This document shows positions 38,935 through 47,728 of a DNA stretch of 64,000 nucleotides, piece by piece. Positions within the stretch are counted from its first letter, which is position 1. The number at the start of each line of letters is the position of its first letter. The stretch covers positions 186,001 to 250,000 of the forward strand of contig NZ_JAINWI010000004.1 of the NCBI RefSeq assembly GCF_021021435.1, in the 5' to 3' direction. Source of the stretch: Seohaeicola saemankumensis (lineage in GTDB: Bacteria; Pseudomonadota; Alphaproteobacteria; Rhodobacterales; Rhodobacteraceae). The position numbers were made by a program, and so were the translations under genes. Under the pieces are notes generated by a model. That model saw only the letters and a program-made list of their open reading frames with translations. It was not told where the DNA came from and did not search any database.

Positions 38935-39537
38935 TCAAATTAGCAACACTTGCGTGCCAACATTAGTCAGCGCGAACAGCTCGGCAATATGCTCGTTATA
39001 AAGACCAATACATCCGTTTGACGATCTGCGGCCAATTTTGCGCGTATCGTGTGTTCCGTGGATGCGGTAGTAGGTCCAGCTGAGATAGAGCGCATGTGTA
39101 CCAAGCGGATTGTCCGGACCCGGCGGCACGAAATCAGGCCATTCGGGGTTGCGCTTCTTCATGGAAGGGGTCGGCGCCCAGCTTGGGCCTTCCACTTTGC
39201 GAATCACGGACGTCCGCCCGCGCCGCGTCAGATCTTCGGACAATGGCACGCTGGAAGGGTAAAGTTTATAGGTCACCTGATCGTCGGACCAGTAATGCAG
39301 CGCCCGCGAATCGATATCCACAAGAACGGCCCCGTTGCGCAGGTCCGAGAAGTAGGGTCTCCAATCCAGAGTACGGAAGCTTGACGCGTTGCGGCGCACG
39401 ACCTGCGACAGGTCACGCTCTACCTCGACGGTATCAGCGCCGTTCAAGTCTTGCGCGAAAGCTGGCGTGGCAAGTGTTGCAGCGGTTCCGGCCAGAAAGG
39501 CACGCCGATTGAAGGCGTTGTCATATTTTTTAGTCAT
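38935..39537 (-). CDS. L,D-transpeptidase (YkuD), Tat-type signal
   Basis: Peptidoglycan 3-3 cross-linking or Lpp-type ligation enzyme in the periplasm. The N-terminus NRRAFLAGTAATLATPAFAQD looks like a Tat signal. The catalytic block is IHGTHDTRKIG...SSNGCIGLYNEH, with nucleophile Cys at about residue 176; the common R after GCI is G here. 200 aa from the ATG at 39537. It is divergent from the CAP lipoprotein gene. Confidence 0.87.
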   Translation of the reverse strand: MTKKYDNAFNRRAFLAGTAATLATPAFAQDLNGADTVEVERDLSQVVRRNASSFRTLDWRPYFSDLRNGAVLVDIDSRALHYWSDDQVTYKLYPSSVPLSEDLTRRGRTSVIRKVEGPSWAPTPSMKKRNPEWPDFVPPGPDNPLGTHALYLSWTYYRIHGTHDTRKIGRRSSNGCIGLYNEHIAELFALTNVGTQVLLI

Positions 39538-39575
39538 TCTATCACTCCAAGACGGATATTCTGCCAATTAGCCCC

Positions 39576-39604
39576 AATTTATTGCGGGAAAGACGCAGTC
39601 GCAA
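39576..39604 (-). promoter_or_regulatory. Possible promoter of the L,D-transpeptidase gene
   Basis: Minus strand: TTGCGA (39604-39599), a 17-base spacer and TAAATT (39581-39576). Both hexamers are partial matches. Confidence 0.35.
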
Positions 39605-39621
39605 ATCAAACCGGCGTCATT

Positions 39622-39650
39622 TTGCGCAGACACACCAATGTGGGTTTAAT
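39622..39650 (+). promoter_or_regulatory. Possible promoter of the CAP lipoprotein gene
   Basis: TTGCGC at 39622-39627, a 17-base spacer, TTTAAT at 39645-39650. About 50 bases remain to the ATG at 39702. Confidence 0.4.
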
Positions 39651-39701
39651 ATAAGGCCTCGTCGGGATAAAGCAGGGTTTGATTTTCGAGGATGTCTCAA
39701 G

Positions 39702-40214
39702 ATGTTACGACTTTCTGCCGCATTCGCAGCAATTGCTATCTTTCTGGCCGCCTGTGCTGCGCCGCCGACTCCGACTCTTGGTCCTGACGGGCGTCCGCTG
39801 CCTAGAGTATACAGAATTTCGGCGAATGACGCGGATGACGTCCAGTTCCGCATGCTTGATTCTGTCAATGCTCTGCGTCAGGCGGCAGGTTCGGGAGCAG
39901 TAGAACTGAACGCGCAGTTGACCGCTGCGGCAGCCACGCATGCGCGTGACATGTCGGTGCAGAACCGCCCGTGGCATTTCGGATCAGACGGGTCCTCTCC
40001 GATCGAGCGCGTACAGCGCACAGGCTACACTGGCCAGATGCTGGGCGAGACGATCTCGGAGACATACGAGACAGAGCTTGAGACATTGGCCGCCTGGATG
40101 GATCAGCCCGATACACGCCGCGTCATTCTTGAGCCTGCCGCGCGAAACATGGGTTTTGCATGGCATCAGGAAGCGAACGGAAAGCTGTGGTGGACCTTGG
40201 TGATGGGCAACTGA
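39702..40214 (+). CDS. CAP (SCP-like) domain lipoprotein
   Basis: 170 aa from the ATG at 39702. The signal MLRLSAAFAAIAIFLAACAAP ends in a lipobox (LAAC), so it should be lipid-anchored. A CAP/SCP fold follows: FRMLDSVNALRQAAGSGAVELNAQLTAAAATHARDM, NRPWHFGSDG, GQMLGETI and the C-terminal WWTLVMGN. Bacterial CAP proteins have no general known activity. It lies between two YkuD-type peptidoglycan enzymes, suggesting an envelope role. Confidence 0.85.
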   Translation: MLRLSAAFAAIAIFLAACAAPPTPTLGPDGRPLPRVYRISANDADDVQFRMLDSVNALRQAAGSGAVELNAQLTAAAATHARDMSVQNRPWHFGSDGSSPIERVQRTGYTGQMLGETISETYETELETLAAWMDQPDTRRVILEPAARNMGFAWHQEANGKLWWTLVMGN

Positions 40215-40245
40215 ACCAACGCTACAAATCTTCCGAGACACCAGA

Positions 40246-40275
40246 AACCCCGGTCATTCCTTGACTGGGGTTTTT
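40246..40275 (+). terminator. Intrinsic terminator after the CAP lipoprotein gene
   Basis: AACCCCGGTCA (40246-40256), a 5-base loop, TGACTGGGGTT (40262-40272) with one G-T pair, then TTT. It also lies at the end of the convergent L,D-transpeptidase gene. Confidence 0.8.
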
Positions 40276-40294
40276 CATTTCCGGAAGAAGCCTG

Positions 40295-40795
40295 TCATGG
40301 AAAGATAGAGATGGGCGTACCATCCTGCACCATGAAATAGATGATCTCGATCTCCTCGTCCGTGACTGCGATACAGCCCCACGTCCAGTCGCGCGCGCCG
40401 TTCTGGAAAGGGCGGGGGCGACCGTGGATGAAGATATCACCACCGGGTTTCACGCCTGCTTCTTTGGCGCGCGTGATATCGGCTTCGTTCGGATAGGATA
40501 TGCCCAGCGACAGGTGGAACCGGCTATTGGGGTTGCGTCTGTCTATCATATATTCGCCTTCGGGTGTCCGCCCATCGCCTTCCTGACCCTTGTGACCCTG
40601 AGGGTTGAACCCCAGATCTATATCGAATGATGCCAAGACACGGTCGAAATGCATCAGGTGCATTTTCCGTGTCTCTTTGAATACAAGAATACGGGTCACG
40701 GGTGGACCCTTGTAGACTTTGAACTTGCTCGGTCCACGCGAGCAGGCAGCCGCCCAAAATGGCAGCGATATAAGGATGAAACGCCTGTTTATCAT
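40295..40795 (-). CDS. L,D-transpeptidase/DpaA(YafK)-like YkuD protein
   Basis: 166 aa. The N-terminus MINRRFILISLPFWAAACSRG is a signal with a possible lipobox cysteine. The YkuD domain has FKETRKMHLMHFDRVLASF, GDGRTPEGEYMIDRRNP and the catalytic IHGRP...ARDWTWGCIAVTDEEIE. The DWTxGCIA form is the one seen in YafK/DpaA, which in E. coli releases Lpp from peptidoglycan; whether this protein cuts or joins is not decided by sequence. Confidence 0.82.
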   Translation of the reverse strand: MINRRFILISLPFWAAACSRGPSKFKVYKGPPVTRILVFKETRKMHLMHFDRVLASFDIDLGFNPQGHKGQEGDGRTPEGEYMIDRRNPNSRFHLSLGISYPNEADITRAKEAGVKPGGDIFIHGRPRPFQNGARDWTWGCIAVTDEEIEIIYFMVQDGTPISIFP

Positions 40796-40879
40796 GTCCG
40801 CTCGATCATGCTTTTTTGTTACTGGTTACACTGAAACAGGCTGTTTACCTAGGTAAAATCGTCAAGTCGGCAAACAACG

Positions 40880-41659
40880 CTACTCTTTGTCGCCGCTGTT
40901 CAAACGCTGCTCGATGGATGCCAGGCGCGACAGGACTTCGTCACGATACGCGTCTGTTCTTTCGTTGGTCTCTTCCTGGTGCGCGTCCTGCATCGAGTTC
41001 ACGACCAGACCCACCAACAGGTTTACCACAGCAAATGTGGTGACCAGAATGAACGGCACAAAGAAGGCCCATGCGTAGGGATAGACTTCCATCACAGGCC
41101 GGACGATTCCCATCGACCAGCTTTCAAGCGTCATGATCTGGAACAGCGAATAGGCACTGCGCCCCAAGGTTCCAAACCATTCGGGGAAGAGGTCGCTGAA
41201 CAGCTTTGTCGCCATAACAGAGCCGATATAGAAAATGATCGCCATCAGCAGAAAGACACTGCCCATGCCCGGCAAGGCGGTGATGAAACCCTCAACCACG
41301 CGGCGCAAACGGGGTGCCACCGAGATAACGCGCAGCACGCGCAGGATCCGCAGGGCGCGCAAAACCGACATGCCTTGCGCCCCGGGTACCAGCGCAATCC
41401 CGACGATGACGAAGTCAAACAGGTTCCATGCCGACCGGAAAAAGTTCCTCCCGTGAGCAATCAGTTTCAGGACGATTTCAGTCACGAAAATGGATAGACA
41501 GATGCGGTCTATCATTAGGATCAGAGAGCCCGCCGCGTTCATGGCTGTATCCGAAGTCTCAAGGCCAAGTGTGACCGCGTTGACGAGGATGACACTAATC
41601 ACGAAATTGGTCACATGTGGGCTGGCCAGCCAATCGGCCAGTCGGGTCTGATAGGTCAT
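40880..41659 (-). CDS. Voltage-gated sodium channel (BacNav/NavAb type)
   Basis: 259 aa from the ATG at 41659, with six membrane segments. S4 carries R101, R104, R107 and R110 at three-residue spacing (VLRALRILRVLRVIS), the voltage-sensor pattern. The selectivity filter TLESWSM (177-183) is the same as in the Arcobacter NavAb sodium channel. S6 is followed by a charged helix (about 225-255) likely to form the tetramer coiled coil. A longer upstream reading overlaps the RNA methyltransferase gene and is not channel-like. Confidence 0.92.
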   Translation of the reverse strand: MTYQTRLADWLASPHVTNFVISVILVNAVTLGLETSDTAMNAAGSLILMIDRICLSIFVTEIVLKLIAHGRNFFRSAWNLFDFVIVGIALVPGAQGMSVLRALRILRVLRVISVAPRLRRVVEGFITALPGMGSVFLLMAIIFYIGSVMATKLFSDLFPEWFGTLGRSAYSLFQIMTLESWSMGIVRPVMEVYPYAWAFFVPFILVTTFAVVNLLVGLVVNSMQDAHQEETNERTDAYRDEVLSRLASIEQRLNSGDKE

Positions 41660-41688
41660 TTGGTACTCCGAACAGGTCCTGCGCGACG

Positions 41689-42912
41689 TCAGATATGTGG
41701 GGCGGTAAAGGCGGCTGCAAGCTCTACATGTGTGGACCACCGGAATTGATCGACAACCTGCACCCATTCAAGGCGATAGCCCGCTGATAGAAGCGTTTTT
41801 GCATCTCTAGCGAAGGTCACGGGATTGCACGAAACAAAGGCGATTCTGCCAATACCTGCCTTTGCAATCTCGTGGACCTGCGCCTCGGCGCCCGCGCGTG
41901 GCGGGTCGATCACAGCAGCATCAAAGCCTTTAAGTTCATCTGGCAGAAGCGGGCGGCGGAAAAGATCGCGTGTTTCTGTCGAAACCCGCTTTGAACCGCT
42001 TGTCTGACGCCAGCCCTGATCCAGCGCTTTCAGCATATCAGCTTCGCCTTCAACGGCGTGGACCTCCGCATCCTGCGCCAGTGGCAACGCAAAGGTGCCG
42101 CATCCGGCAAAAAGATCGACGATTCGGGTGGCGCCTGCCACGGCCTCTTTTACTGCGGATAGAAGTGCTGCCTCGCCTTCGGCTGTCGCTTGCATGAAGG
42201 CACCGGGCGGCGGGACGATGCGGGTCTGGCCGAATTGCTGGAACGGGGGCTGACGCTGACCGACCAGTTCATCGCCCCAGACCAGACGAGCCAGACGGAA
42301 ACGCTCTACTTCGGCTGCCAGCGCCACACGCAAAGGACCATCCAGCGGCTTGCCGTCTGTCACCAGAACATCAAGCCCGCCATCACTGTGGGTGACCTGA
42401 ACAGTCAGTTCACCCTTGCGGCTTGCACCTGAAGTCGCCAATGCCTCGGCTAGCGGCAGGGCGTCAAGCAGTTCCGGAAGAAGCAGTTGGCAATCCGGTA
42501 TCTGGATCACCGTATCGGACGCACGCGCATGGAAGCCTGCCAATGCGCCCTTCTTGGTGCGCCTGACCGAAACAGCAGCGCGGCGGCGCGATCTTGGTGG
42601 CGAGGTCAGGATCGGGCGAAAAGCGGCCTCTATCCCCTGCGCGGTCAGTGCGGCGCGTACTACACCTGTCTTCCACTCTGCCACAAAAGCGTCCGAGGCA
42701 TGCATCACCTGACAGCCGCCACAGGCTTTGTAGTGACGACAGACCGGACTGACCCTGTCGGCGGAGGGTTTGACAATCCGCACATCATGAAGACGGTCAC
42801 CGGTTTGCACACCGGTCACCACCTCACCGGGCAGGGTCATGGGGGCGAAAACCGGACCTGCGGCAATCCCGTCACCCTGATGGCCTAGTCGTGTAATGCG
42901 ATATTCTGTCAT
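41689..42912 (-). CDS. TrmA/RumA-family 23S rRNA (uracil-5-)-methyltransferase
   Basis: RNA m5U methyltransferase of the RlmD/RumA type, 407 aa. The Fe-S cysteines are visible in CRHYKACGGCQV (with the earlier and later family cysteines near it), motif I is VDLFAGCGTFALPLA, and the catalytic region is VIDPPRAGAEAQ followed by VSCNPVTFARD (nucleophile Cys). The N-terminal TRAM-like part is short. It lies 29 bases upstream of the sodium channel gene and may be in one operon with it. Confidence 0.88.
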   Translation of the reverse strand: MTEYRITRLGHQGDGIAAGPVFAPMTLPGEVVTGVQTGDRLHDVRIVKPSADRVSPVCRHYKACGGCQVMHASDAFVAEWKTGVVRAALTAQGIEAAFRPILTSPPRSRRRAAVSVRRTKKGALAGFHARASDTVIQIPDCQLLLPELLDALPLAEALATSGASRKGELTVQVTHSDGGLDVLVTDGKPLDGPLRVALAAEVERFRLARLVWGDELVGQRQPPFQQFGQTRIVPPPGAFMQATAEGEAALLSAVKEAVAGATRIVDLFAGCGTFALPLAQDAEVHAVEGEADMLKALDQGWRQTSGSKRVSTETRDLFRRPLLPDELKGFDAAVIDPPRAGAEAQVHEIAKAGIGRIAFVSCNPVTFARDAKTLLSAGYRLEWVQVVDQFRWSTHVELAAAFTAPHI

Positions 42913-42950
42913 GCTGCGGGCATAGCCTGCGCCATGCCCTGCATAAAGCC

Positions 42951-44786
42951 CTATTCGGCTGCATCCTTCAGTCCGATGAAACCACCGGACTGCCGGTTCC
43001 AGTAGCGCGCATAAAGCCCGCCACTGGCAAGCAGGTCGTCATGCGTACCCTGCTCGACGATCCGTCCCTGATCCAACACAATGATACGGTCCATCTGGCT
43101 TATCGTGGACAGCCTATGCGCCACGGCCAGAACGGTCTTTCCGACCATCACGCGCTCCAATGCGGTCTGGATCGACGCTTCAACTTCGCTATCCAATGCG
43201 CTTGTCGCCTCGTCCAGCACAAGGATCGGTGCATCCTTGAGGATAGCGCGCGCCAAGGCGATCCGCTGGCGTTGACCGCCCGACAGCTTCACACCCCGTT
43301 CGCCCAGATGCGCATCATAGCCAAGCCTGCCTTTGTGATCCTGCATATTCGCTATGAACTCATGCGCCTCGGCCTTCTCGGCGGCGGCGATCACCTCGTC
43401 TTGCGTGGCATCGGGGCGGCCATAGAGGATGTTGTCACGGGCAGAGCGGTTGAACATCGCGGTTTCCTGCGTGACCATCCCGATCTGGCGGCGCAGGCTT
43501 TCTTGCGTGATGTTACGGATATCCTGCCCGTCGATTGTCACGCGACCCTGTTCGGGATCGTAAAGACGCAGCAACAGCGCAACGAGTGTGGACTTACCGG
43601 CGCCCGATGCGCCAACGATGCCCAGTTTCTCGCCCGGTTTGACGTCAAGGTCGATATCGGCGATTCCGCCTTTGTCCCGCCCATAGGCAAAACCCAGACC
43701 CTCGAACCTGATGCGGCCCTCGGTGACTTCTAGGTCGGTGGCCTTGGCCGCATTGTCGACACGTGTGCGCGGGGTGAGCGTGTGAATGCCATCTTCGATC
43801 TCTCCAATATTCGAATAGATCGCCATCAGAGTAAAACTGACCCATCCGGTCATCTGTGCGATCCGGATCGACACGGCCCCGGCGGCAACAATATCGCCCT
43901 CGGTTGCCGTGCCTTGCGACCAGAAGACAAGCGTCCCACCAATCAGGAGAATCGGCAGGATGCCTGCCAGTGTCATGAGCGCCACGCGGAACAGGGCCGC
44001 CAGCTTGCCGAAATGCAGCGATGTATCCCGAAACTTCTGCATAGCGCCCAATGCGGCGCGATCCTCGTGATCCGCATGTGCGAAGAGTTTGACAGTCTTG
44101 ATGTTGGTGATTGTATCAACGACCTGACCTGACACCATCGCGCGCGCACCCGCCCGCTTGCCTGCACGTTCGCGAATGCGCGGCAGGAACCAGCGGATCA
44201 GCAAGAAATACGACACCAGCCAGACCACAAAGACCAATGCAACCTGAACATTGATCGCCATCAGCAGGAAGATCGACCCGATCAGCGATGCCAGCGCAAA
44301 TGCGACTACGTTGATCATTTCAACTGCGACATCAGTCACAGCCCTTGCCGTCTGCATCTGTTTTTGCGCGATGCGACCGGCAAAATCATCATCGAAAAAC
44401 TTGACCGACTGGCCCAGCGTCCAGCGATGAAGGCGGCTGAGAACAAGCGGGTTCACATTCGGCTGCACAATGATCGAGTTTGCTGCCGAGGAAAGCCCGA
44501 AGGCCAATGGCCGAAGGATCAGAAAGAACCCGATAGCAACAAGGATCATCACAATATTCGTTGCGCTGAAGAACATGTCGGGTCCGCTGGCAATGGCCCC
44601 GTCAATGACCATCCCGAGGATCAGCGCGGTCGCTGCCTCAAGAGCGCCGGCTGCCGCCGACAGAAAGCCTGCCAGCCAAAGCGCTGGCCATGAGCCTGCC
44701 AATGCCCAGCGAAAGAACGCACCCAGGGTTTGGGGTGGCGGGCCTTCGGCAAACCGGAAAGGGTCGATATGGGTGGCAGATTGCAT
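42951..44786 (-). CDS. ABC exporter, fused membrane and ATPase domains
   Basis: 611 aa from the ATG at 44786; a TTG at 44810 is less likely. About six membrane segments are followed by an ATPase domain with Walker A VGASGAGKST, signature LSGGQRQRIALARA, Walker B ILVLDEATSALD and an H-loop AHRLSTI. It is a half-size multidrug/lipid-type exporter (MsbA/MdlB class) that should act as a dimer. The substrate is unknown. Confidence 0.9.
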   Translation of the reverse strand: MQSATHIDPFRFAEGPPPQTLGAFFRWALAGSWPALWLAGFLSAAAGALEAATALILGMVIDGAIASGPDMFFSATNIVMILVAIGFFLILRPLAFGLSSAANSIIVQPNVNPLVLSRLHRWTLGQSVKFFDDDFAGRIAQKQMQTARAVTDVAVEMINVVAFALASLIGSIFLLMAINVQVALVFVVWLVSYFLLIRWFLPRIRERAGKRAGARAMVSGQVVDTITNIKTVKLFAHADHEDRAALGAMQKFRDTSLHFGKLAALFRVALMTLAGILPILLIGGTLVFWSQGTATEGDIVAAGAVSIRIAQMTGWVSFTLMAIYSNIGEIEDGIHTLTPRTRVDNAAKATDLEVTEGRIRFEGLGFAYGRDKGGIADIDLDVKPGEKLGIVGASGAGKSTLVALLLRLYDPEQGRVTIDGQDIRNITQESLRRQIGMVTQETAMFNRSARDNILYGRPDATQDEVIAAAEKAEAHEFIANMQDHKGRLGYDAHLGERGVKLSGGQRQRIALARAILKDAPILVLDEATSALDSEVEASIQTALERVMVGKTVLAVAHRLSTISQMDRIIVLDQGRIVEQGTHDDLLASGGLYARYWNRQSGGFIGLKDAAE

Positions 44787-44890
44787 CAATGGTCTTTCTG
44801 CTTTGATCAATTTCTACTGCTGAAACTAGCCCGTGCCGCCAGCGGTCAAGAAAGCCCTGATCGTTCCGGACTGCAAGACCGGCACGTGGA

Positions 44891-46045
44891 TCAGCGCGCC
44901 TCCAGCAATTCCTCGCGCGTCAATGCGAAATCCGAGGCGATCCAAATTGACTTGAGCCGTTCAAGCTCGCGGCCCAGCGCCGGACCTGTGCGCGCGGGCA
45001 TCAAGTCGGCTGCTCGTAGGGGAAAAACAGCACGTGCTCCATTTTTCGCCGCGTCCAGCGCGCCGTTCTCCAGCGGGGTTTCCATGACGGCACAGCGCAG
45101 GAGCAGAATCGCCATCGCATTGTCTGCCCCATGCCGAAAACCCAATTCGCCAGCACCGCGCATCGACCCCAGCTCGTCGCGCAAGGTGCAAAGACGCACC
45201 TCCTCCGAACGGCTGAGGCGCAGACGGTTTGCGGCCTCGGGTCCGGTTATCGCCGCCAGCCGGACAAGCCAGTCAAGTGCGCCTCCGATCTGCAATTCCA
45301 GATGCACAAGCGGTGCCAAGGCCCTGTCATCGGCACCTGGCAAGATACGGGACAAGACACCGCAAGCACGCATCGCGGCGACAGAGGGTGCCGGATCAGG
45401 CGCCGAAAGCAGCTTGCCGATTTCAGCACCAACCCTTTCACGCGATAGCTGCGACAACCCGTCTGTTGCCGCGGCGATCGCTGCAAGGGCCACCGGATCA
45501 AGGCCTTCGGCTGTGTCACCATACCATGCGTGAAACCTGAAAAATCGCAGGATACGCAGGTAATCCTCGGAGATGCGGGCCTCTGCATCTTCGATGAACC
45601 GTACGCGCCGTGCCATCAGGTCGGGCAGACCACCCAGAGGGTCCAGCACTTCGCCCTCGGTCGTGGCGTATAGCGCGTTCATAGTGAAATCGCGCCGCAG
45701 CGCGTCATCTTCAACCCGCGTCGAGAATGCGACGATGGCACGCCGTCCGTCGGTTTCGACATCGCGCCGGAAGGTCGTGACCTCGTGCGGAACGCCCCCT
45801 GAAATCACTGTAATCGTGCCATGATCAATGCCGGTAGGCACGGGTCGAAGACCCGCATCCTTGGCCAGTTCCATGACCGTTTCCGGCCTTGCATCTGTGG
45901 CGATGTCGATATCGGTCACGGGGGCGCCGATGATCGCATTGCGGACGCAGCCGCCGACAAACAACGCCTTATGGCCCGCATCGCGCAGCATGTCGCAGAC
46001 AGCGCGGGTTTCGGGTCGGGCAATCCAGTCCGCAGCAATCCGCAT
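44891..46045 (-). CDS. cca: CCA tRNA nucleotidyltransferase / poly(A) polymerase family
   Basis: Adds or repairs tRNA 3' CCA. The nucleotidyltransferase core is ALFVGGCVRNAIIGAPVTDIDIATDARPE, with the FRRDVETDGRR and RRDFTMNALYA motifs and the helical RNA-binding half after ILRFFRFHAWYG; 384 aa. Class II enzymes share this fold with poly(A) polymerase I, but the family in alphaproteobacteria is usually CCA-adding. It overlaps the Nudix gene by one base (TGATG). Confidence 0.9.
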   Translation of the reverse strand: MRIAADWIARPETRAVCDMLRDAGHKALFVGGCVRNAIIGAPVTDIDIATDARPETVMELAKDAGLRPVPTGIDHGTITVISGGVPHEVTTFRRDVETDGRRAIVAFSTRVEDDALRRDFTMNALYATTEGEVLDPLGGLPDLMARRVRFIEDAEARISEDYLRILRFFRFHAWYGDTAEGLDPVALAAIAAATDGLSQLSRERVGAEIGKLLSAPDPAPSVAAMRACGVLSRILPGADDRALAPLVHLELQIGGALDWLVRLAAITGPEAANRLRLSRSEEVRLCTLRDELGSMRGAGELGFRHGADNAMAILLLRCAVMETPLENGALDAAKNGARAVFPLRAADLMPARTGPALGRELERLKSIWIASDFALTREELLEAR

Positions 46046-46644
46046 CAGGGGTCCATCCTGTCAGCCAAGGCACGCAGAATACGCGCCGTGGCGCCCCAGA
46101 TGTAATAAGGACCATAAGGCACTGTGAAGTAGTGCCGCCGCTGTCCGCGCCAGCGCCGCGACTGGACAACAAAACGGGCGGGGTCCGTGACATGGGCAAG
46201 CGGGGCTTCAAAAACCTCGGCAACCTCGCCCGGTTCGGCGAAAGGGTCGAAATGGGCCCTGACGCGTGCCAGAACGGGGGTCACGATAAAACCAGTCACC
46301 GTTTCATGCGCAGGAAGCGTGCCAAGGACCTCGACATTGCTGCGTTGCAACGCGATCTCTTCCTCGGCCTCGCGCAGGGCTGCAGCGATCACATCATGGT
46401 CGCCCTCGTCCTGCTTGCCACCCGGGAAGGCGATCTGCCCCGGATGATGTTTGAGCGCCGAGGACCGTTTGGTCAAAATCACCTGCACACCGGACGGACG
46501 CTCGATCAACGGGACCAGAACGCCCGCAGGTCGTAAACGGCGGTCTGCGGGCAAAACCACATCCGGATTGAGATCGAAATCCGAGGATGTACGGCCAGTC
46601 CGACCCAAAGCCGCGATCACATGGGAGAGTGGATCACTGCTCAT
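46045..46644 (-). CDS. CoA pyrophosphatase-type Nudix hydrolase
   Basis: 199 aa from the ATG at 46644 (or 201 from 46650). UPF0035/CoA-type Nudix signature: LTKRSSALKHHPGQIAFPGGKQDEGDHDVIAAALREAEEEIAL. It probably removes 4'-phosphopantetheine from CoA or its derivatives. It is translationally coupled to cca and overlaps the end of hslO by about 10 bases. Confidence 0.88.
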   Translation of the reverse strand: MSSDPLSHVIAALGRTGRTSSDFDLNPDVVLPADRRLRPAGVLVPLIERPSGVQVILTKRSSALKHHPGQIAFPGGKQDEGDHDVIAAALREAEEEIALQRSNVEVLGTLPAHETVTGFIVTPVLARVRAHFDPFAEPGEVAEVFEAPLAHVTDPARFVVQSRRWRGQRRHYFTVPYGPYYIWGATARILRALADRMDP

Positions 46645-47632
46645 TCCCATCCGACCCTTTGGCTTCGAAACCCAGCGTTGCCGGATCAAGCACATAATGT
46701 GCCCCGCAAAACTGGCAGTCTGCCGTTACCTGCCCCTCATCCGTGGTCATCGTTGCGATATCCTTGGCCGAGTAGATCGACAGGCTTTGACGCACCTTGT
46801 CTTCCGAGCAGGAACAGCCAAACCGGACCGGCTGCGCCTCGAAAACCCGCGGTGCCTCTTCATGGAACAACCGCACCAGAAGGTCTGTCGGAGCGATACG
46901 CGGGCCCACCAATTCCAGATCCTCGACCGTGTCCAGCAACACATTCGCACGATTCCAGTTCTCGCCTTCCTCACCGTCCACAAGATCACGGGCATGCAGC
47001 AATCCGTCATCGCCAGTGGCTTCCGGCCCTTTCGCGAAAGGCGATGCTTTTGGCATATGCTGCAGCATGACGCCACCGGCGCGCCAGTATTCTCGCACGC
47101 CGCGTTCGGTGGATTTTCCAAAGCTGAGCGCGAAGCGGGTCGGCAACTGCTCGGACTGTGCAAAATAGGCCTCGGCGCATGCGGCAAGCGAGCCGCCTGC
47201 CAGCGGGGTGATGCCCTGATAGGGGGCCATGCCTTCGCCCTGATCAATCATAATGGCAAAGTAACCTTTGCCGATCTGGTCAAAGGCTGGGCCATCCGTC
47301 AGCCTGTCAGCGTCAAAGCTGGCATAAGCGCGAATGCGCGCCGCTTCCCCGTCTTCGGTGGGGCCATAATAATCGGTGGCGATCATCCGCACCGGACCGT
47401 TCGACTGGACCTGCAATTGCAGCTTCCAGCGCAGTTTGACTGTCTGGCCGATCAAAGCGGTCAGCAAGGCCATTTCGGCCACAAGTGCTTCGACCTGCGA
47501 CGGGTAGTTGTGCTGTTTCAGGATGCCGTCAAGCACCCCGTCCAGTCGGGCAACACGGCCGCGAATATCAGACATGTCCAGCTGGAACGGCAATACCGTG
47601 TCGTCCCAGGCGATTTTTGATCCAAGTGTCAT
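46634..47632 (-). CDS. hslO: Redox-regulated chaperone Hsp33
   Basis: Holdase activated by oxidative and heat stress. The C-terminal zinc/redox switch is complete: CSC in FGCSCSEDK and CQFC in TADCQFCGAHYVLDP; 332 aa. A heat-shock-type promoter lies 38-67 bases upstream (47670-47699), so transcription can answer heat as well as the protein answering oxidation. First gene of hslO-Nudix-cca. Confidence 0.95.
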   Translation of the reverse strand: MTLGSKIAWDDTVLPFQLDMSDIRGRVARLDGVLDGILKQHNYPSQVEALVAEMALLTALIGQTVKLRWKLQLQVQSNGPVRMIATDYYGPTEDGEAARIRAYASFDADRLTDGPAFDQIGKGYFAIMIDQGEGMAPYQGITPLAGGSLAACAEAYFAQSEQLPTRFALSFGKSTERGVREYWRAGGVMLQHMPKASPFAKGPEATGDDGLLHARDLVDGEEGENWNRANVLLDTVEDLELVGPRIAPTDLLVRLFHEEAPRVFEAQPVRFGCSCSEDKVRQSLSIYSAKDIATMTTDEGQVTADCQFCGAHYVLDPATLGFEAKGSDGNEQ

Positions 47633-47669
47633 GGGGTTTCCTTAAGCGCCTTGTCTTGGCATACCGCGA

Positions 47670-47699
47670 CTATATAGGCGGGGCAAGACAGGGGCCAAG
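47670..47699 (-). promoter_or_regulatory. RpoH-type heat-shock promoter of hslO
   Basis: Minus strand: CTTG (47699-47696), 17-base spacer, CCTATATAG (47678-47670). This fits CTTG-N17-CYTATNT, the alphaproteobacterial form also seen in front of dnaK; only the last consensus base (G) is missed. It lies 38 bases before the hslO ATG. Confidence 0.7.
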
Positions 47700-47728
47700 G
47701 GCATGGCTGCCAGACCGCAGACGCATGG

